The translations under genes were made by a program, and so were the position numbers. Source: Parvibaculum sp045863935 (GTDB taxonomy: Bacteria; Pseudomonadota; Alphaproteobacteria; Parvibaculales; Parvibaculaceae). Taken from it: a stretch of 64,000 bases of DNA. Within the stretch, counting starts at the first letter, position 1; each line of letters starts with the position of its first letter. The stretch lies in contig NZ_BTVP01000001.1 of NCBI RefSeq assembly GCF_045863935.1, positions 1-64,000 on the forward strand, written 5' to 3'. Below the pieces are notes generated by a model, which was not told the DNA's origin, did not search any database, and worked only from the letters and a program-made list of their open reading frames with translations. This document shows, piece after piece, positions 15,780-24,470 of the stretch.

Positions 15780-17705
15780 ATGGCTAAAGTCATCGGTATC
15801 GACCTCGGCACGACGAATTCGTGTGTCGCGGTGATGGAAGGCAACAGTGCCAAAGTCATCGAGAATTCCGAAGGCATGCGCACCACCCCGTCGATGGTGG
15901 CCTTCACGCAGGACGGCGAGCGCCTCGTCGGTCAATCCGCCAAACGCCAGGCCGTCACCAATCCGACCAATACGCTTTTTGCAATCAAGCGCCTTATCGG
16001 CCGCGCCTACGAAGACCCGACGACCCAGAAGGACAAGGGGATGGTGCCTTACGACATCATCCGCGCCGACAATGGCGATGCCTGGGTGGAAGCGCAGGGC
16101 GACAAATATTCGCCGTCGCAGATTTCCGCCTTCATCCTGCAGAAGATGAAGGAAACCGCCGAAAGCTATCTCGGCGAGAAGGTCGAGAAGGCCGTCATCA
16201 CCGTTCCCGCCTATTTCAACGACGCGCAGCGCCAAGCGACCAAGGACGCCGGCAAGATCGCGGGTCTTGAAGTGCTGCGCATCATCAACGAGCCGACGGC
16301 AGCGGCACTCGCCTATGGTCTCGACAAGAAGGAAGGCGAACTCATCGCGGTCTACGACCTTGGCGGCGGCACGTTCGACGTGTCGATCCTTGAGATCGGC
16401 GACGGTGTCTTCGAAGTGAAGTCGACGAATGGCGACACGTTCCTCGGCGGCGAAGACTTTGACATGCGTCTCGTCAACTACCTCGCCGACGAATTCAAGA
16501 AAGAGAACGGCATCGACCTGCGCGGCGACAAGCTCGCGCTGCAGCGGCTGAAGGAAGCCGCCGAAAAGGCGAAGATCGAACTCTCCTCTTCGTCGCAGAC
16601 GGAAGTGAACCTGCCCTTCATCACCGCGGATGCTTCCGGACCGAAGCATCTCACCATGAAGATCACGCGCGCGAAGCTCGAGGCGCTCGTCGAGGATCTC
16701 ATCCAGCGGACGATCGATCCCTGCAAGGCGGCGCTGAAGGATGCGGGCGTGACCGCGGGCCAGATCAACGAGATCGTTCTCGTCGGCGGCCAGTCGCGCA
16801 TGCCGAAAATTCGCGAAGCCGTGAAGCAGTTCTTCGGCAAAGAGCCGAACATGAGCGTGAACCCGGACGAAGTGGTCGCCATGGGCGCGGCCATTCAGGC
16901 CGGCGTGCTGCAGGGCGACGTGAAGGACGTGCTGCTGCTCGACGTGACGCCGCTTTCGCTCGGCATCGAAACGCTGGGTGGCGTGTTCACCCGTCTCATC
17001 GAGCGCAATACGACGATCCCGACCAAGAAGGCGCAGACTTTCTCGACAGCCGAAGACAACCAGTCGGCTGTGACGATCCGCGTCTTCCAGGGCGAACGCG
17101 AGATGGCGGCCGACAACAAGCTGCTCGGCCAGTTCGACCTGCTGGGAATCCCGCCCGCACCGCGCGGCGTGCCGCAGATCGAGGTTGCCTTCGACATCGA
17201 TGCGAACGGCATCGTGAACGTGTCGGCGAAAGACAAGGCGACGAACAAGGAACAGACGATCCGCATCGAAGCCTCGGGCGGTCTCTCGGAAGCCGACATC
17301 GAGAAGATGGTGAAGGACGCCGAAGCGCATGCGGAAGAAGACAAGAAGCGGCGCGAGGAAGTCGAGACGCGGAACCATGCCGAAGCGCTGGTGAACGCGA
17401 CCGAAAAGACGATCGCCGAGAATGCCGACAAGCTCGACGCAAGCGTGAAGGCCGATGTCGAAGGCGCTGTCGAGGCGCTGAAGGCCGCGCTGAAGGACGG
17501 GTCGAGCGACGACATCAAGACGAAGATGGAAGCCCTCACCCAGACGTCGATGAAGATGGGCGAAGCGCTCTACAAGGCTGCCCAGGCGGAAGCCGAGAAC
17601 GAGGCCGCCTCCGCAAGCGACAGCAGCAATGCGGGCGACGATGTCGTCGATGCCGACTTCGAGGAAGTCGACGACGACAAGAAAGATCAGGACAAGTCCG
17701 CCTGA
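15780..17705 (+). CDS. dnaK: Molecular chaperone DnaK (Hsp70)
   Basis: ATP-driven chaperone, 641 residues, the standard length. ATPase domain signatures: GIDLGTTNSCVAVMEG at the N-terminus, VITVPAYFNDAQRQATKDAG, IINEPTAAALAYGLD, VYDLGGGTFDVSILEI and EIVLVGGQSRMPKIREAV; the substrate domain contains LLLDVTPLSLGIETLGG; the C-terminus is acidic and ends in DKKDQDKSA. The ATG at 15780 follows AGAGGACCAG. dnaJ lies 101 bases downstream on the same strand, and a heat-shock-type promoter is upstream. Confidence 0.99.
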   Translation: MAKVIGIDLGTTNSCVAVMEGNSAKVIENSEGMRTTPSMVAFTQDGERLVGQSAKRQAVTNPTNTLFAIKRLIGRAYEDPTTQKDKGMVPYDIIRADNGDAWVEAQGDKYSPSQISAFILQKMKETAESYLGEKVEKAVITVPAYFNDAQRQATKDAGKIAGLEVLRIINEPTAAALAYGLDKKEGELIAVYDLGGGTFDVSILEIGDGVFEVKSTNGDTFLGGEDFDMRLVNYLADEFKKENGIDLRGDKLALQRLKEAAEKAKIELSSSSQTEVNLPFITADASGPKHLTMKITRAKLEALVEDLIQRTIDPCKAALKDAGVTAGQINEIVLVGGQSRMPKIREAVKQFFGKEPNMSVNPDEVVAMGAAIQAGVLQGDVKDVLLLDVTPLSLGIETLGGVFTRLIERNTTIPTKKAQTFSTAEDNQSAVTIRVFQGEREMAADNKLLGQFDLLGIPPAPRGVPQIEVAFDIDANGIVNVSAKDKATNKEQTIRIEASGGLSEADIEKMVKDAEAHAEEDKKRREEVETRNHAEALVNATEKTIAENADKLDASVKADVEGAVEALKAALKDGSSDDIKTKMEALTQTSMKMGEALYKAAQAEAENEAASASDSSNAGDDVVDADFEEVDDDKKDQDKSA

Positions 17706-17806
17706 TCCGGGGCCTCGTCATGACGCCCTTATTCTCACACATCCATGCAGGCCGGGCGCGCAAAGGCGCGCCCGTGCCCGCGCGTTCAGTTGCAAGGTGA
17801 TCCCCG

Positions 17807-18958
17807 ATGTCGAAGCGCGATTACTATGACGTGCTCGGGGTGAGCCGCAACGCAAGCGCCGACGAGCTGAAGAAAGCCTATCGTTCGCTTGCGAAGAAAC
17901 TCCATCCCGACCAGAACCCGGGCGACAAGGAAGCCGAGCAGCGCTTCAAGGAACTCAACGAAGCCTATGACGCGCTGAAGGACGAACAGTCCCGCGCGGC
18001 CTACGATCAGTTCGGACATGCGGCCTTCGACGGCGGCATGGGTGGACGGGGCCCCGGCGGCATGGGCGGCGGTTTCGGCGGCGCCTCGATGTCCGACATT
18101 TTCGACGATCTCTTCGGCGAATTCATGGGCGGGCGCGGCGGCCGGGGACGCCGCGGCGGTGGCGGCCAGATGCGCGGCCACGATCTTCGCTACAACATGG
18201 AGATCACGCTCGAGGAAGCTTTCGAGGGCAAGAAGGCGCAGGTCCGCGTGCCGGGCTCCGTCGCCTGCGAGGCCTGCCAGGGCTCCGGCGCGGCGCCGGG
18301 ATCGAGCCCCGTCACCTGTCCGACCTGCCAGGGCGACGGCAAGGTGCGCGCCTCGCAAGGCTTCTTCACCATCGAACGCACCTGCCCGACCTGTCACGGC
18401 CGCGGACAGACGATCGACAAGCCCTGTCCTGCCTGTCAGGGCGCGGGCCGCGTCGAAAAGGAGCGCACGCTCTCGGTCAATATTCCCGCCGGCGTCGAGG
18501 ACGGCACGCGCATCCGCCTTGCGGGCGAGGGCGAAGCCGGGATGCGCGGCGGACCTTCAGGCGATCTCTACATCTTCCTCTCGGTGAAGCCGCACCGCCT
18601 GTTCGAACGCGACGGCGCGGATCTCTTCTGCCGCGTGCCGATCTCCATGGTCACGGCGGCGATGGGCGGCGAGATCGAGGTGCCGACGCTCGGCGGCAAG
18701 AAAGTGAAAGTGAAGATTCCCGAGGGCGCACAGACGGGCCGTCAGTTCCGCCTCCGCTCCAAGGGCATGCCGGTGGTGAATTCGCGCGAAACGGGCGACC
18801 TCTATATCCAGATCACCATCGAGACGCCGGTGAACCTGACGCGCAAGCAGAAGGAACTGCTGAAGGCATTCGAGGACGCCTCGGACCCCAGCAACAGCCC
18901 CGAAAGCACCGGCTTCTTCGCCAAGGTGAAGGAGTTCTGGGACGGCTTCCAGAACTGA
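17807..18958 (+). CDS. dnaJ: Chaperone protein DnaJ (Hsp40)
   Basis: DnaK co-chaperone, 383 residues. J domain with KLHPDQNPGD (the HPD motif that stimulates DnaK ATPase), a glycine/phenylalanine-rich linker (about 75-125), and a zinc-finger region with all four CxxCxGxG repeats (CEACQGSG, CPTCQGDG, CPTCHGRG, CPACQGAG), then the C-terminal substrate domains. It is a full type I DnaJ. A clean rho-independent terminator follows the stop by about 20 bases, closing the dnaKJ unit. Confidence 0.99.
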   Translation: MSKRDYYDVLGVSRNASADELKKAYRSLAKKLHPDQNPGDKEAEQRFKELNEAYDALKDEQSRAAYDQFGHAAFDGGMGGRGPGGMGGGFGGASMSDIFDDLFGEFMGGRGGRGRRGGGGQMRGHDLRYNMEITLEEAFEGKKAQVRVPGSVACEACQGSGAAPGSSPVTCPTCQGDGKVRASQGFFTIERTCPTCHGRGQTIDKPCPACQGAGRVEKERTLSVNIPAGVEDGTRIRLAGEGEAGMRGGPSGDLYIFLSVKPHRLFERDGADLFCRVPISMVTAAMGGEIEVPTLGGKKVKVKIPEGAQTGRQFRLRSKGMPVVNSRETGDLYIQITIETPVNLTRKQKELLKAFEDASDPSNSPESTGFFAKVKEFWDGFQN

Positions 18959-18976
18959 GGCATTGCGATATGCTCC

Positions 18977-19012
18977 AAAGGCCCCGCGGGAAAAATCCGG
19001 CGGGGCCTTTTT
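18977..19012 (+). terminator. Rho-independent terminator of dnaKJ
   Basis: GGCCCCGC at 18980-18987 pairs perfectly with GCGGGGCC at 19000-19007, extended by AAA/TTT, and is followed by a run of T. It lies directly between dnaJ and the DUF486 gene. Confidence 0.88.
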
Positions 19013-19026
19013 CGTGGCCGGTCCCC

Positions 19027-19365
19027 ATGCAAGCCTATCTCACGCCCATCGCACTTCTCGTCGCCTCCAACGTCTTCATGACGACCGCCTGGTACTGGCA
19101 CCTGAAGTTCAAGGCGACGCCCCTCATGTTCGTCATTCTCGTGAGCTGGGGGCTCGCCTTCTTCGAATATTGCCTCGCCGTTCCGGCCAACCGCTTCGGC
19201 TCCGACGTCTATTCGCCGGCCCAGCTCAAGACCATCCAGGAAGTCATCACGCTCGTCGTCTTTGCCGGGTTTTCCGCGGTTTATCTCGGCCATGCGCCGA
19301 CATGGAACACCGCCATCGGATTTGCGCTCATCGCGCTCGGGGCCTATTTCGTCTTCCGGGGGTGA
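19027..19365 (+). CDS. DMT-superfamily small membrane protein, DUF486
   Basis: Membrane protein of 112 residues with four predicted helices, of the DUF486 family (distantly related to drug/metabolite transporters). Recognisable segments are NVFMTTAWYWHLKF, LVSWGLAFFEYCLAVPANRFG, the LKTIQEVITLVVFAGFSAVYL region and the C-terminal FALIALGAYFVFRG. The ATG at 19027 gives MQAYLTPIALL, directly a membrane helix, and fits the family length. Transported substrate unknown. Confidence 0.88.
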   Translation: MQAYLTPIALLVASNVFMTTAWYWHLKFKATPLMFVILVSWGLAFFEYCLAVPANRFGSDVYSPAQLKTIQEVITLVVFAGFSAVYLGHAPTWNTAIGFALIALGAYFVFRG

Positions 19366-19413
19366 GGCGGGGCTGCTATAGAGCCCGCGGGACAGACGGA
19401 GCGCGAGACCATC

Positions 19414-20229
19414 ATGGCTCAAGACATCAGGATCGCGGTAACGGGGGCGGGCGGCCGCATGGGCCGGACGCTCATTCGTCTCATCGCCGAAACGGACGGG
19501 CTGACGCTTTCGGGCGGGATCGAGGCCGAAGGTTCGCCGCATCTCGGCAGCGATCTCGGCATACTGGCGGGGCTCAGCGCCCCTCTCGGCATCGCCGCGA
19601 CGTCCGACGCGCTCGCCGTCATCAAGGATGCCGACGCGCTGGTCGATTTTTCCGTGCCGGAAGCCTCGCTCGAATTCGCCGCGCTCTCGGCCCAGGCCCG
19701 CATCGTCCATGTGATCGGCACGACGGGCTTTGCCGACGAAGACCTGCCGAAGATCGAGGCCGCCGCGCGCCACGCGACGATCATCAAGGCCGGGAACATG
19801 AGCCTCGGCGTCAACCTTCTCGCCGCACTCGCGCGGCAGGCGGCGAAGGCGCTCGGACCCGAATGGGATATCGAGATCCTCGAAATGCACCATCGCCACA
19901 AGATCGATGCGCCGTCCGGCACCGCGCTGCTGCTCGGGCAAGCGGCAGCGGAAGGGCGGGGCGTCGGCCTCGGCCACAATTCCGAACGCGGCCGCGACGG
20001 CATCACCGGCGCGCGCGCATCGGGCAAGATCGGCTTCGCCTCGCTCAGGGGCGGGTCCGTCGTGGGCGAGCACGACGTCATCTTCGCGACCGAGCATGAG
20101 CGCATCGTGCTCCGCCATGTCGCGGAGGACCGCAGCATCTTCGCGCGCGGCGCTCTGAAGGCGGCGCAGTGGGGGCAGGGCAGGGGACCTGGCCTCTTCA
20201 ACATGGCCGACGTTCTCGGCATAGAGTAA
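19414..20229 (+). CDS. dapB: 4-hydroxy-tetrahydrodipicolinate reductase
   Basis: NAD(P)H-dependent reductase of the diaminopimelate/lysine pathway, 271 residues. The dinucleotide loop VTGAGGRMGRTLIRLI is at the N-terminus; GTTGF, the GNMSLGVNLL segment and the catalytic EMHHRHKIDAPSGTA motif follow. The C-terminal GALKAAQWGQGRGPGLFNMADVLG is typical. gpmA follows after 15 bases on the same strand, a pairing frequent in alphaproteobacteria, so co-transcription is likely. Confidence 0.97.
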   Translation: MAQDIRIAVTGAGGRMGRTLIRLIAETDGLTLSGGIEAEGSPHLGSDLGILAGLSAPLGIAATSDALAVIKDADALVDFSVPEASLEFAALSAQARIVHVIGTTGFADEDLPKIEAAARHATIIKAGNMSLGVNLLAALARQAAKALGPEWDIEILEMHHRHKIDAPSGTALLLGQAAAEGRGVGLGHNSERGRDGITGARASGKIGFASLRGGSVVGEHDVIFATEHERIVLRHVAEDRSIFARGALKAAQWGQGRGPGLFNMADVLGIE

Positions 20230-20244
20230 TCCCTATACGGATCA

Positions 20245-20889
20245 ATGGAGCAAGACTTGGCTAATCTGCTTGTGCTTGTCCGCCACGGACAGAGCGAATG
20301 GAACGAGAAGAACCTCTTCACGGGCTGGCGCGATCCGGGCCTGACCGAACAGGGCAAGGCGGAGGCGAAGGAAGCGGGCGAGGCGATGAACGCGGCCGGT
20401 CTCAGCTTCGACGTCGCCTATACGTCCGACCTTTCGCGCGCGCAGGAAACGAACCGCATCATGCTCGCCGAACTCGGCCAGAGCGACATCGAGATCGTGA
20501 AGGATCAGGCGCTCAATGAGCGCGACTATGGCGACCTCTCCGGGCTCAACAAGGACGATGCGCGCGAAAAATGGGGCGAGGAGCAGGTCCATATCTGGCG
20601 CCGCTCCTATGACGTGCCGCCGCCCGGCGGCGAAAGCCTGAAGATGACGGCGGAGCGCGTGCTGCCTTATTACGAGCGGGAAATCCTGCCCCGCGTGCTG
20701 AAGGGCGAGCGCGTCCTCGTCGCCGCGCATGGCAATTCGTTGCGCGCGCTCGTCATGCAGCTCGACAAGCTCTCCCAGGACGAAATCCTGAAACTCAACA
20801 TCGCGACCGGCGCGCCGATCGTCTATGAGCTCGACGACAAGGGAAACGTGCTCTCGAAGAAGATGCTGATCGAGCGCGAGGCGCACTAG
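20245..20889 (+). CDS. gpmA: 2,3-bisphosphoglycerate-dependent phosphoglycerate mutase
   Basis: Glycolytic enzyme interconverting 2- and 3-phosphoglycerate, 214 residues. The catalytic histidine block LVLVRHGQSEWNEKNLFTGW, the LNERDYGDLSGLNK segment, RRSYDVPPPGGESL and the second histidine in VLVAAHGNSLRALV are all present. It is shorter than E. coli GpmA (about 250 residues), as common in alphaproteobacteria. Its stop codon interlocks with that of the convergent DUF2244 gene (four shared bases). Confidence 0.96.
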   Translation: MEQDLANLLVLVRHGQSEWNEKNLFTGWRDPGLTEQGKAEAKEAGEAMNAAGLSFDVAYTSDLSRAQETNRIMLAELGQSDIEIVKDQALNERDYGDLSGLNKDDAREKWGEEQVHIWRRSYDVPPPGGESLKMTAERVLPYYEREILPRVLKGERVLVAAHGNSLRALVMQLDKLSQDEILKLNIATGAPIVYELDDKGNVLSKKMLIEREAH

Positions 20890-21413
20890 ACTTCTTGCGG
20901 CATCCTTTCGGCGGCCGGTGCGCTGCGCAGCTTCGCCAGCGCCCTTTCGAGGGCGCGGGCGAAATCCGCGCGTTCCGGCGGCGAGAGCGCGGCGGCGACT
21001 TCGATGCCGCGGCCATGGCTCGTGAGATGCAGGTGGGTCGATTCATCCGGCTCCTCGCGGAGCGCGAGCCGCACCCAATAGGGCTGGAAACTGAAGGCCC
21101 GCGCCTTTCCCTTCGCATCGACGCGGCGCACGCGAAGCTCATTGTCCGAGAGCTGCACCGTTTCATGCGCGCGGGCCGCCCGGTAGTTCGCGCGGAAGGC
21201 CCACCAGACGGCCACGACCTCGAGACCGCAAAAGCCGAAAACCGGCCAGGCGCCCTTCGCCATGAAGAGGACGCCGGACGCGAAGTTCACCGCCGCCACG
21301 ATGCCGATCAGGATCGCGAAGCCGCGCATCGAAAGCGAGCGGTGCGGCGTGATCAGCGCGTTGAAATGCAACGGGGGCGCGAGGGGCGCCGGATCGGGCG
21401 AAAGAATGGTCAT
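20886..21413 (-). CDS. DUF2244 domain membrane protein
   Basis: Membrane protein of 175 residues of the DUF2244 family: two adjacent hydrophobic helices (about 30-51 and 54-72, around FAILIGIVAAVNFASGVLF) followed by a beta-rich cytoplasmic or periplasmic region (LSDNELRVRRVDAKG, FQPYWVRLAL). DUF2244 proteins are often found near cytochrome oxidase or nth genes; here nth is divergent, about 80 bases away. The function is unknown. Confidence 0.87.
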   Translation of the reverse strand: MTILSPDPAPLAPPLHFNALITPHRSLSMRGFAILIGIVAAVNFASGVLFMAKGAWPVFGFCGLEVVAVWWAFRANYRAARAHETVQLSDNELRVRRVDAKGKARAFSFQPYWVRLALREEPDESTHLHLTSHGRGIEVAAALSPPERADFARALERALAKLRSAPAAERMPQEV

Positions 21414-21494
21414 GCATCAAAGGGTAAGGCGGCGGCCGCGCCCCGGCAATACGGCCTTGCGACGCAGGCGGGGTTATGTACAAAGTTTCGCCCC

Positions 21495-22145
21495 ATGCCC
21501 GTACAGATGAAAAAAGCCGATATCGAGGAGTTCTTCCGCCGCCTTTGCCAGGCGCTGCCGGAGCCGAAGACCGAGCTCGAATACCGCAACACCTATACGC
21601 TGCTCGTCGCGGTGGTGCTTTCGGCGCAGGCCACCGATGTCGGCGTCAACAAGGCAACGAAGGCGCTCTTCAAGACCGTCGACACGCCGCAGAAGATGGT
21701 GAAGCTCGGCGAAGCGGGGCTCACCCAGCACATCAAGACGATCGGGCTCTACCGCAACAAGGCGAAGAACGTGATCGCGCTGTCGCGCCTGCTGATCGAG
21801 AAACATGGCGGCGAGGTGCCGCGCGACAGGGAGGCGCTGCAGGAGCTGCCGGGGGTTGGCCGCAAGACGGCCAATGTCGTGCTCAATGTCGCCTTCGGCG
21901 AACCGACGATCGCGGTCGACACGCATATCTTCCGCGTCTCGAACCGGACGGGGCTCGCGCCGGGGAAAGACGTCGTCGAGGTCGAGAAGAAACTCGAAAA
22001 GGTCGTGCCCGCCAAATACCGGCAGCACGCGCATCACTGGCTGATCCTGCATGGGCGCTATGTCTGCAAGGCGCGCAAACCCGACTGCCCGGCTTGCCCC
22101 GTCAGCGATCTCTGCCGCTTCAAGGCGAAGACCGTCGTTACCTGA
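21495..22145 (+). CDS. nth: Endonuclease III (DNA glycosylase/AP lyase)
   Basis: Base-excision repair enzyme removing oxidised pyrimidines, 216 residues. The helix-hairpin-helix and catalytic lysine are seen in LPGVGRKTANVVLN, the catalytic aspartate in AVDTHIFRVSNR, and the [4Fe-4S] cluster cysteines in the C-terminal C-x6-C-x2-C-x5-C array (CKARKPDCPACPVSDLC). ATG at 21495 gives MPVQMKKADIEEFF. It ends ten bases from the convergent lipoprotein gene. Confidence 0.97.
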   Translation: MPVQMKKADIEEFFRRLCQALPEPKTELEYRNTYTLLVAVVLSAQATDVGVNKATKALFKTVDTPQKMVKLGEAGLTQHIKTIGLYRNKAKNVIALSRLLIEKHGGEVPRDREALQELPGVGRKTANVVLNVAFGEPTIAVDTHIFRVSNRTGLAPGKDVVEVEKKLEKVVPAKYRQHAHHWLILHGRYVCKARKPDCPACPVSDLCRFKAKTVVT

Positions 22146-22155
22146 TCCCGGAACG

Positions 22156-22533
22156 TCAGGACATCGGTACGTTGCGCTTGGCAAGCACCGCGGCAAGGCA
22201 GGCATCCTTGCTCGCCGGGCCGCCTTCCATTTTGCGCGCATCGACATGGCGCGAACCGAGCGCGCCGCCATCCGTTTCGTAGAAATAGACGAAGAGGCTG
22301 CAATCGCCGCCCGCATATTGCCATATCTCGGCATGGGGTTCGGCGCGGCGGAAATCCGGCTCGCCGAGGCGGGCGGAGATCGCCCCGGGGGCGGCGCCAA
22401 GAAGCGAGGCGGGGGTCAGCGGCGCCGTGCCGAGCGAAGCCATGATGCCGCCGCGCGCGTCGATGCCCTTGCCCGGCGCCGTCTCGCAGGCGGCAAGGCC
22501 GAGCGCGAGCCCGAGAAGCAGAAGATGCCTCAT
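22156..22533 (-). CDS. Small lipoprotein, hypothetical
   Basis: Predicted lipoprotein of 125 residues with the signal MRHLLLLGLALGLAAC (lipobox LAAC, Cys16). The mature protein has a LLGAAPGAISARLGEPDFRR segment followed by EIWQYAGGDCSLFVYFY, a pattern resembling the small BamE/OmlA-like fold in which a helix pair precedes a sheet. That resemblance is an inference. It overlaps the end of the EI24 membrane protein gene by four bases, so the two are likely translated together. Confidence 0.7.
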   Translation of the reverse strand: MRHLLLLGLALGLAACETAPGKGIDARGGIMASLGTAPLTPASLLGAAPGAISARLGEPDFRRAEPHAEIWQYAGGDCSLFVYFYETDGGALGSRHVDARKMEGGPASKDACLAAVLAKRNVPMS

Positions 22534-23210
22534 GCGGGCCTCCGCGCCGCGAGGCCCTTGTAGGTGTGGACCATCAGCGCCGTGCCGAACAGCGGCGCGA
22601 AGAGGTTGAGGACCGGCACCGTCGTGAAGAGCGCGATGATGACGCCCGCGAGGAAAACACGCACGCCGTGGCGCTTGCGCAACCCCTGCGCCTCGACCGC
22701 CGGGATATGGCGCAGCGCCACGAGCTCGAAGAATTCACGGCCGAGCAGATAGCCGTTCACCACCCAGAACAGGACGAGGTTGACGCCCGGCACGAGATAG
22801 AAGGGGAGCGCCAGCAGGTTCACCACGACGAGAACCAGCGTGAAGCGGATCGCGACCAGGATCGATTGCCAGAAAGGCTGGTCGCGCCCCGGCGGATCGG
22901 CCGGATAATCCTCCGCCTCCACGCGGGCGGCGATGTTTTCAAGGAAGAGACCCGCAACCAGCGAGACAACCGGGTGAACCAGCGGGACCAGCACGATGAC
23001 GGCGAGGAAGCGCGCCACGAATTCGAGGATCGCGTCGACCCAGCCGCCCGCAAAATCGGGTCCGAAAGCCGGCATGGCGGCGAGCGCCCATTGCAGCCCC
23101 GCCCCGAAAAGGGCGAGGACGAGGATCGTCAGGCCCACCGAAATCACCATCACGCGCCGGAAGGGCGGCGAAAAGGTTTCTCGGAAGGCGCGCAGCGCGT
23201 CGGACAGCAT
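22530..23210 (-). CDS. EI24 domain / CysZ-like membrane protein
   Basis: Membrane protein of 226 residues with four to five hydrophobic regions, of the EI24/CysZ family. Typical features are the N-terminal LRAFRETFSPPFRRVM, the PLVHPVVSLVAGLFLENIAARVE segment and NGYLLGREFFELVALRH. CysZ is a sulfate transporter in E. coli; a role in sulfate uptake here is only by homology, and no cys genes are adjacent. ATG at 23210 is preferred over upstream in-frame codons. It is followed by the small lipoprotein gene with a four-base overlap. Confidence 0.85.
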   Translation of the reverse strand: MLSDALRAFRETFSPPFRRVMVISVGLTILVLALFGAGLQWALAAMPAFGPDFAGGWVDAILEFVARFLAVIVLVPLVHPVVSLVAGLFLENIAARVEAEDYPADPPGRDQPFWQSILVAIRFTLVLVVVNLLALPFYLVPGVNLVLFWVVNGYLLGREFFELVALRHIPAVEAQGLRKRHGVRVFLAGVIIALFTTVPVLNLFAPLFGTALMVHTYKGLAARRPA

Positions 23211-23474
23211 GAAATACTCCGGGACCGTTGGGCCGCCTAACCTAGAGCCCGCAAGCAGCGCCTGCAATGCGCCCAGGGAAACCACGGAGCCGGGAAAACC
23301 CCGGATTTCCGGGAATCCGGCAGGTTTTTGGACATATGAGCCTCAATCCCTATACTCCCGCCCGCAAGGTCTTTCCGTGGCGTGTTTTCGAACCGCAAAA
23401 GCCCTCTCCTCATATGAAGGAGGCGCTTTTGCTGAAAACGCTCCGAAATTCTCCCTGAAAAATTCCAGAGGATC

Positions 23475-24470
23475 ATGGCAGAGCTCAAGTATGACGTGGC
23501 GGGCATCGGCAATGCGCTCGTCGATGTGATTTCCAACGCAGACGACACTTTCCTGACGGCAAACGGCATCGAGAAGGGCGGCATGACGCTGATCGATGCG
23601 GAACGCGCCGATGTGCTTTACGGCAAGATGGGCGCCGCCGTCGAAATGTCGGGCGGTTCCTGCGCCAACACGATCGCGGGGCTCGCCTCGCTCGGCGGCA
23701 AGGGCGCCTTTTTCGGCAAGGTCCGCAACGACCAGCTCGGCGAGGTCTTCATCCACGACATCAAGTCGCTCGGCGTCGCCTTTCCGGCCTCGCTGGCGGA
23801 AGAAGGCGCGCCGACGGGACGCTGCCTCATCATCGTGACGCCGGACGCGCAGCGCAGCATGAGCACCTATCTGGGCGCCGCGCAGAAACTCACCCCGGAC
23901 GATATCGACGAGGCGACGATCCGCGCCGCCGCCGTCACCTATATGGAAGGCTATCTCTGGGACGAGCCCGGCGCGAAGGATGCCTTCCTCAAGGCCTCAA
24001 AGATCGCGCATGACGCAGGCCGCCTCGTCTCGCTCACGCTGTCCGACAGTTTCTGCGTCGGCCGGTTCCGCGACGAGTTCCGCCGTCTCGCGAAGGACGA
24101 GGTCGATCTCCTCTTCGCGAACGAAGCGGAAATCCTCTCGCTCTACGAAACCGATGTCTTCGACGAAGCGCTGCAGCAGGTGCGCAAGGACTGCAAGTTC
24201 GCCGCGCTCACGCGCTCCGAGCAGGGTTCCGTCATCGTCGCCAATGGCGAGGTCCATGTCGTCGATGCGGCCAAGGTCGAGAAGGTGGTGGATACGACAG
24301 GCGCGGGCGATCTCTTCGCGGCCGGTTTCCTCTACGGGCTCACGCGCGGCAAGGACCCGGTGACATGCGGACGGCTCGGCGCGCTGGCGGCGGCCGAAGT
24401 GATCTCGCATTACGGACCGCGACCGCAGGTTTCGCTTCGCGATCTCGCCAAGGAAAAAGGGCTCGCCTAA
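23475..24470 (+). CDS. Adenosine kinase-like PfkB family carbohydrate kinase
   Basis: Ribokinase-fold kinase of 331 residues. N-terminal GIGNALVDVI, the GGSCANTIAGLASLGGKGAFFGKV block and the C-terminal anion hole and catalytic Asp in DTTGAGDLFAAGF (PfkB signature 2) are present. Overall pattern, including MEGYLWDEPGAKDAF, matches the alphaproteobacterial adenosine kinase group, which phosphorylates adenosine to AMP; other nucleosides or sugars are possible. AGAGGATC precedes the ATG. The 264-base gap upstream (23211-23474) shows no gene. It converges on coaA with a four-base overlap. Confidence 0.88.
   Translation: MAELKYDVAGIGNALVDVISNADDTFLTANGIEKGGMTLIDAERADVLYGKMGAAVEMSGGSCANTIAGLASLGGKGAFFGKVRNDQLGEVFIHDIKSLGVAFPASLAEEGAPTGRCLIIVTPDAQRSMSTYLGAAQKLTPDDIDEATIRAAAVTYMEGYLWDEPGAKDAFLKASKIAHDAGRLVSLTLSDSFCVGRFRDEFRRLAKDEVDLLFANEAEILSLYETDVFDEALQQVRKDCKFAALTRSEQGSVIVANGEVHVVDAAKVEKVVDTTGAGDLFAAGFLYGLTRGKDPVTCGRLGALAAAEVISHYGPRPQVSLRDLAKEKGLA

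Noticed and set aside
15621..17378. Minus-strand open frame of 585 codons opposite dnaK
   Set aside because: Known artefact type: dnaK antisense open frames are common in GC-rich genomes; no independent ribosome site or motif.
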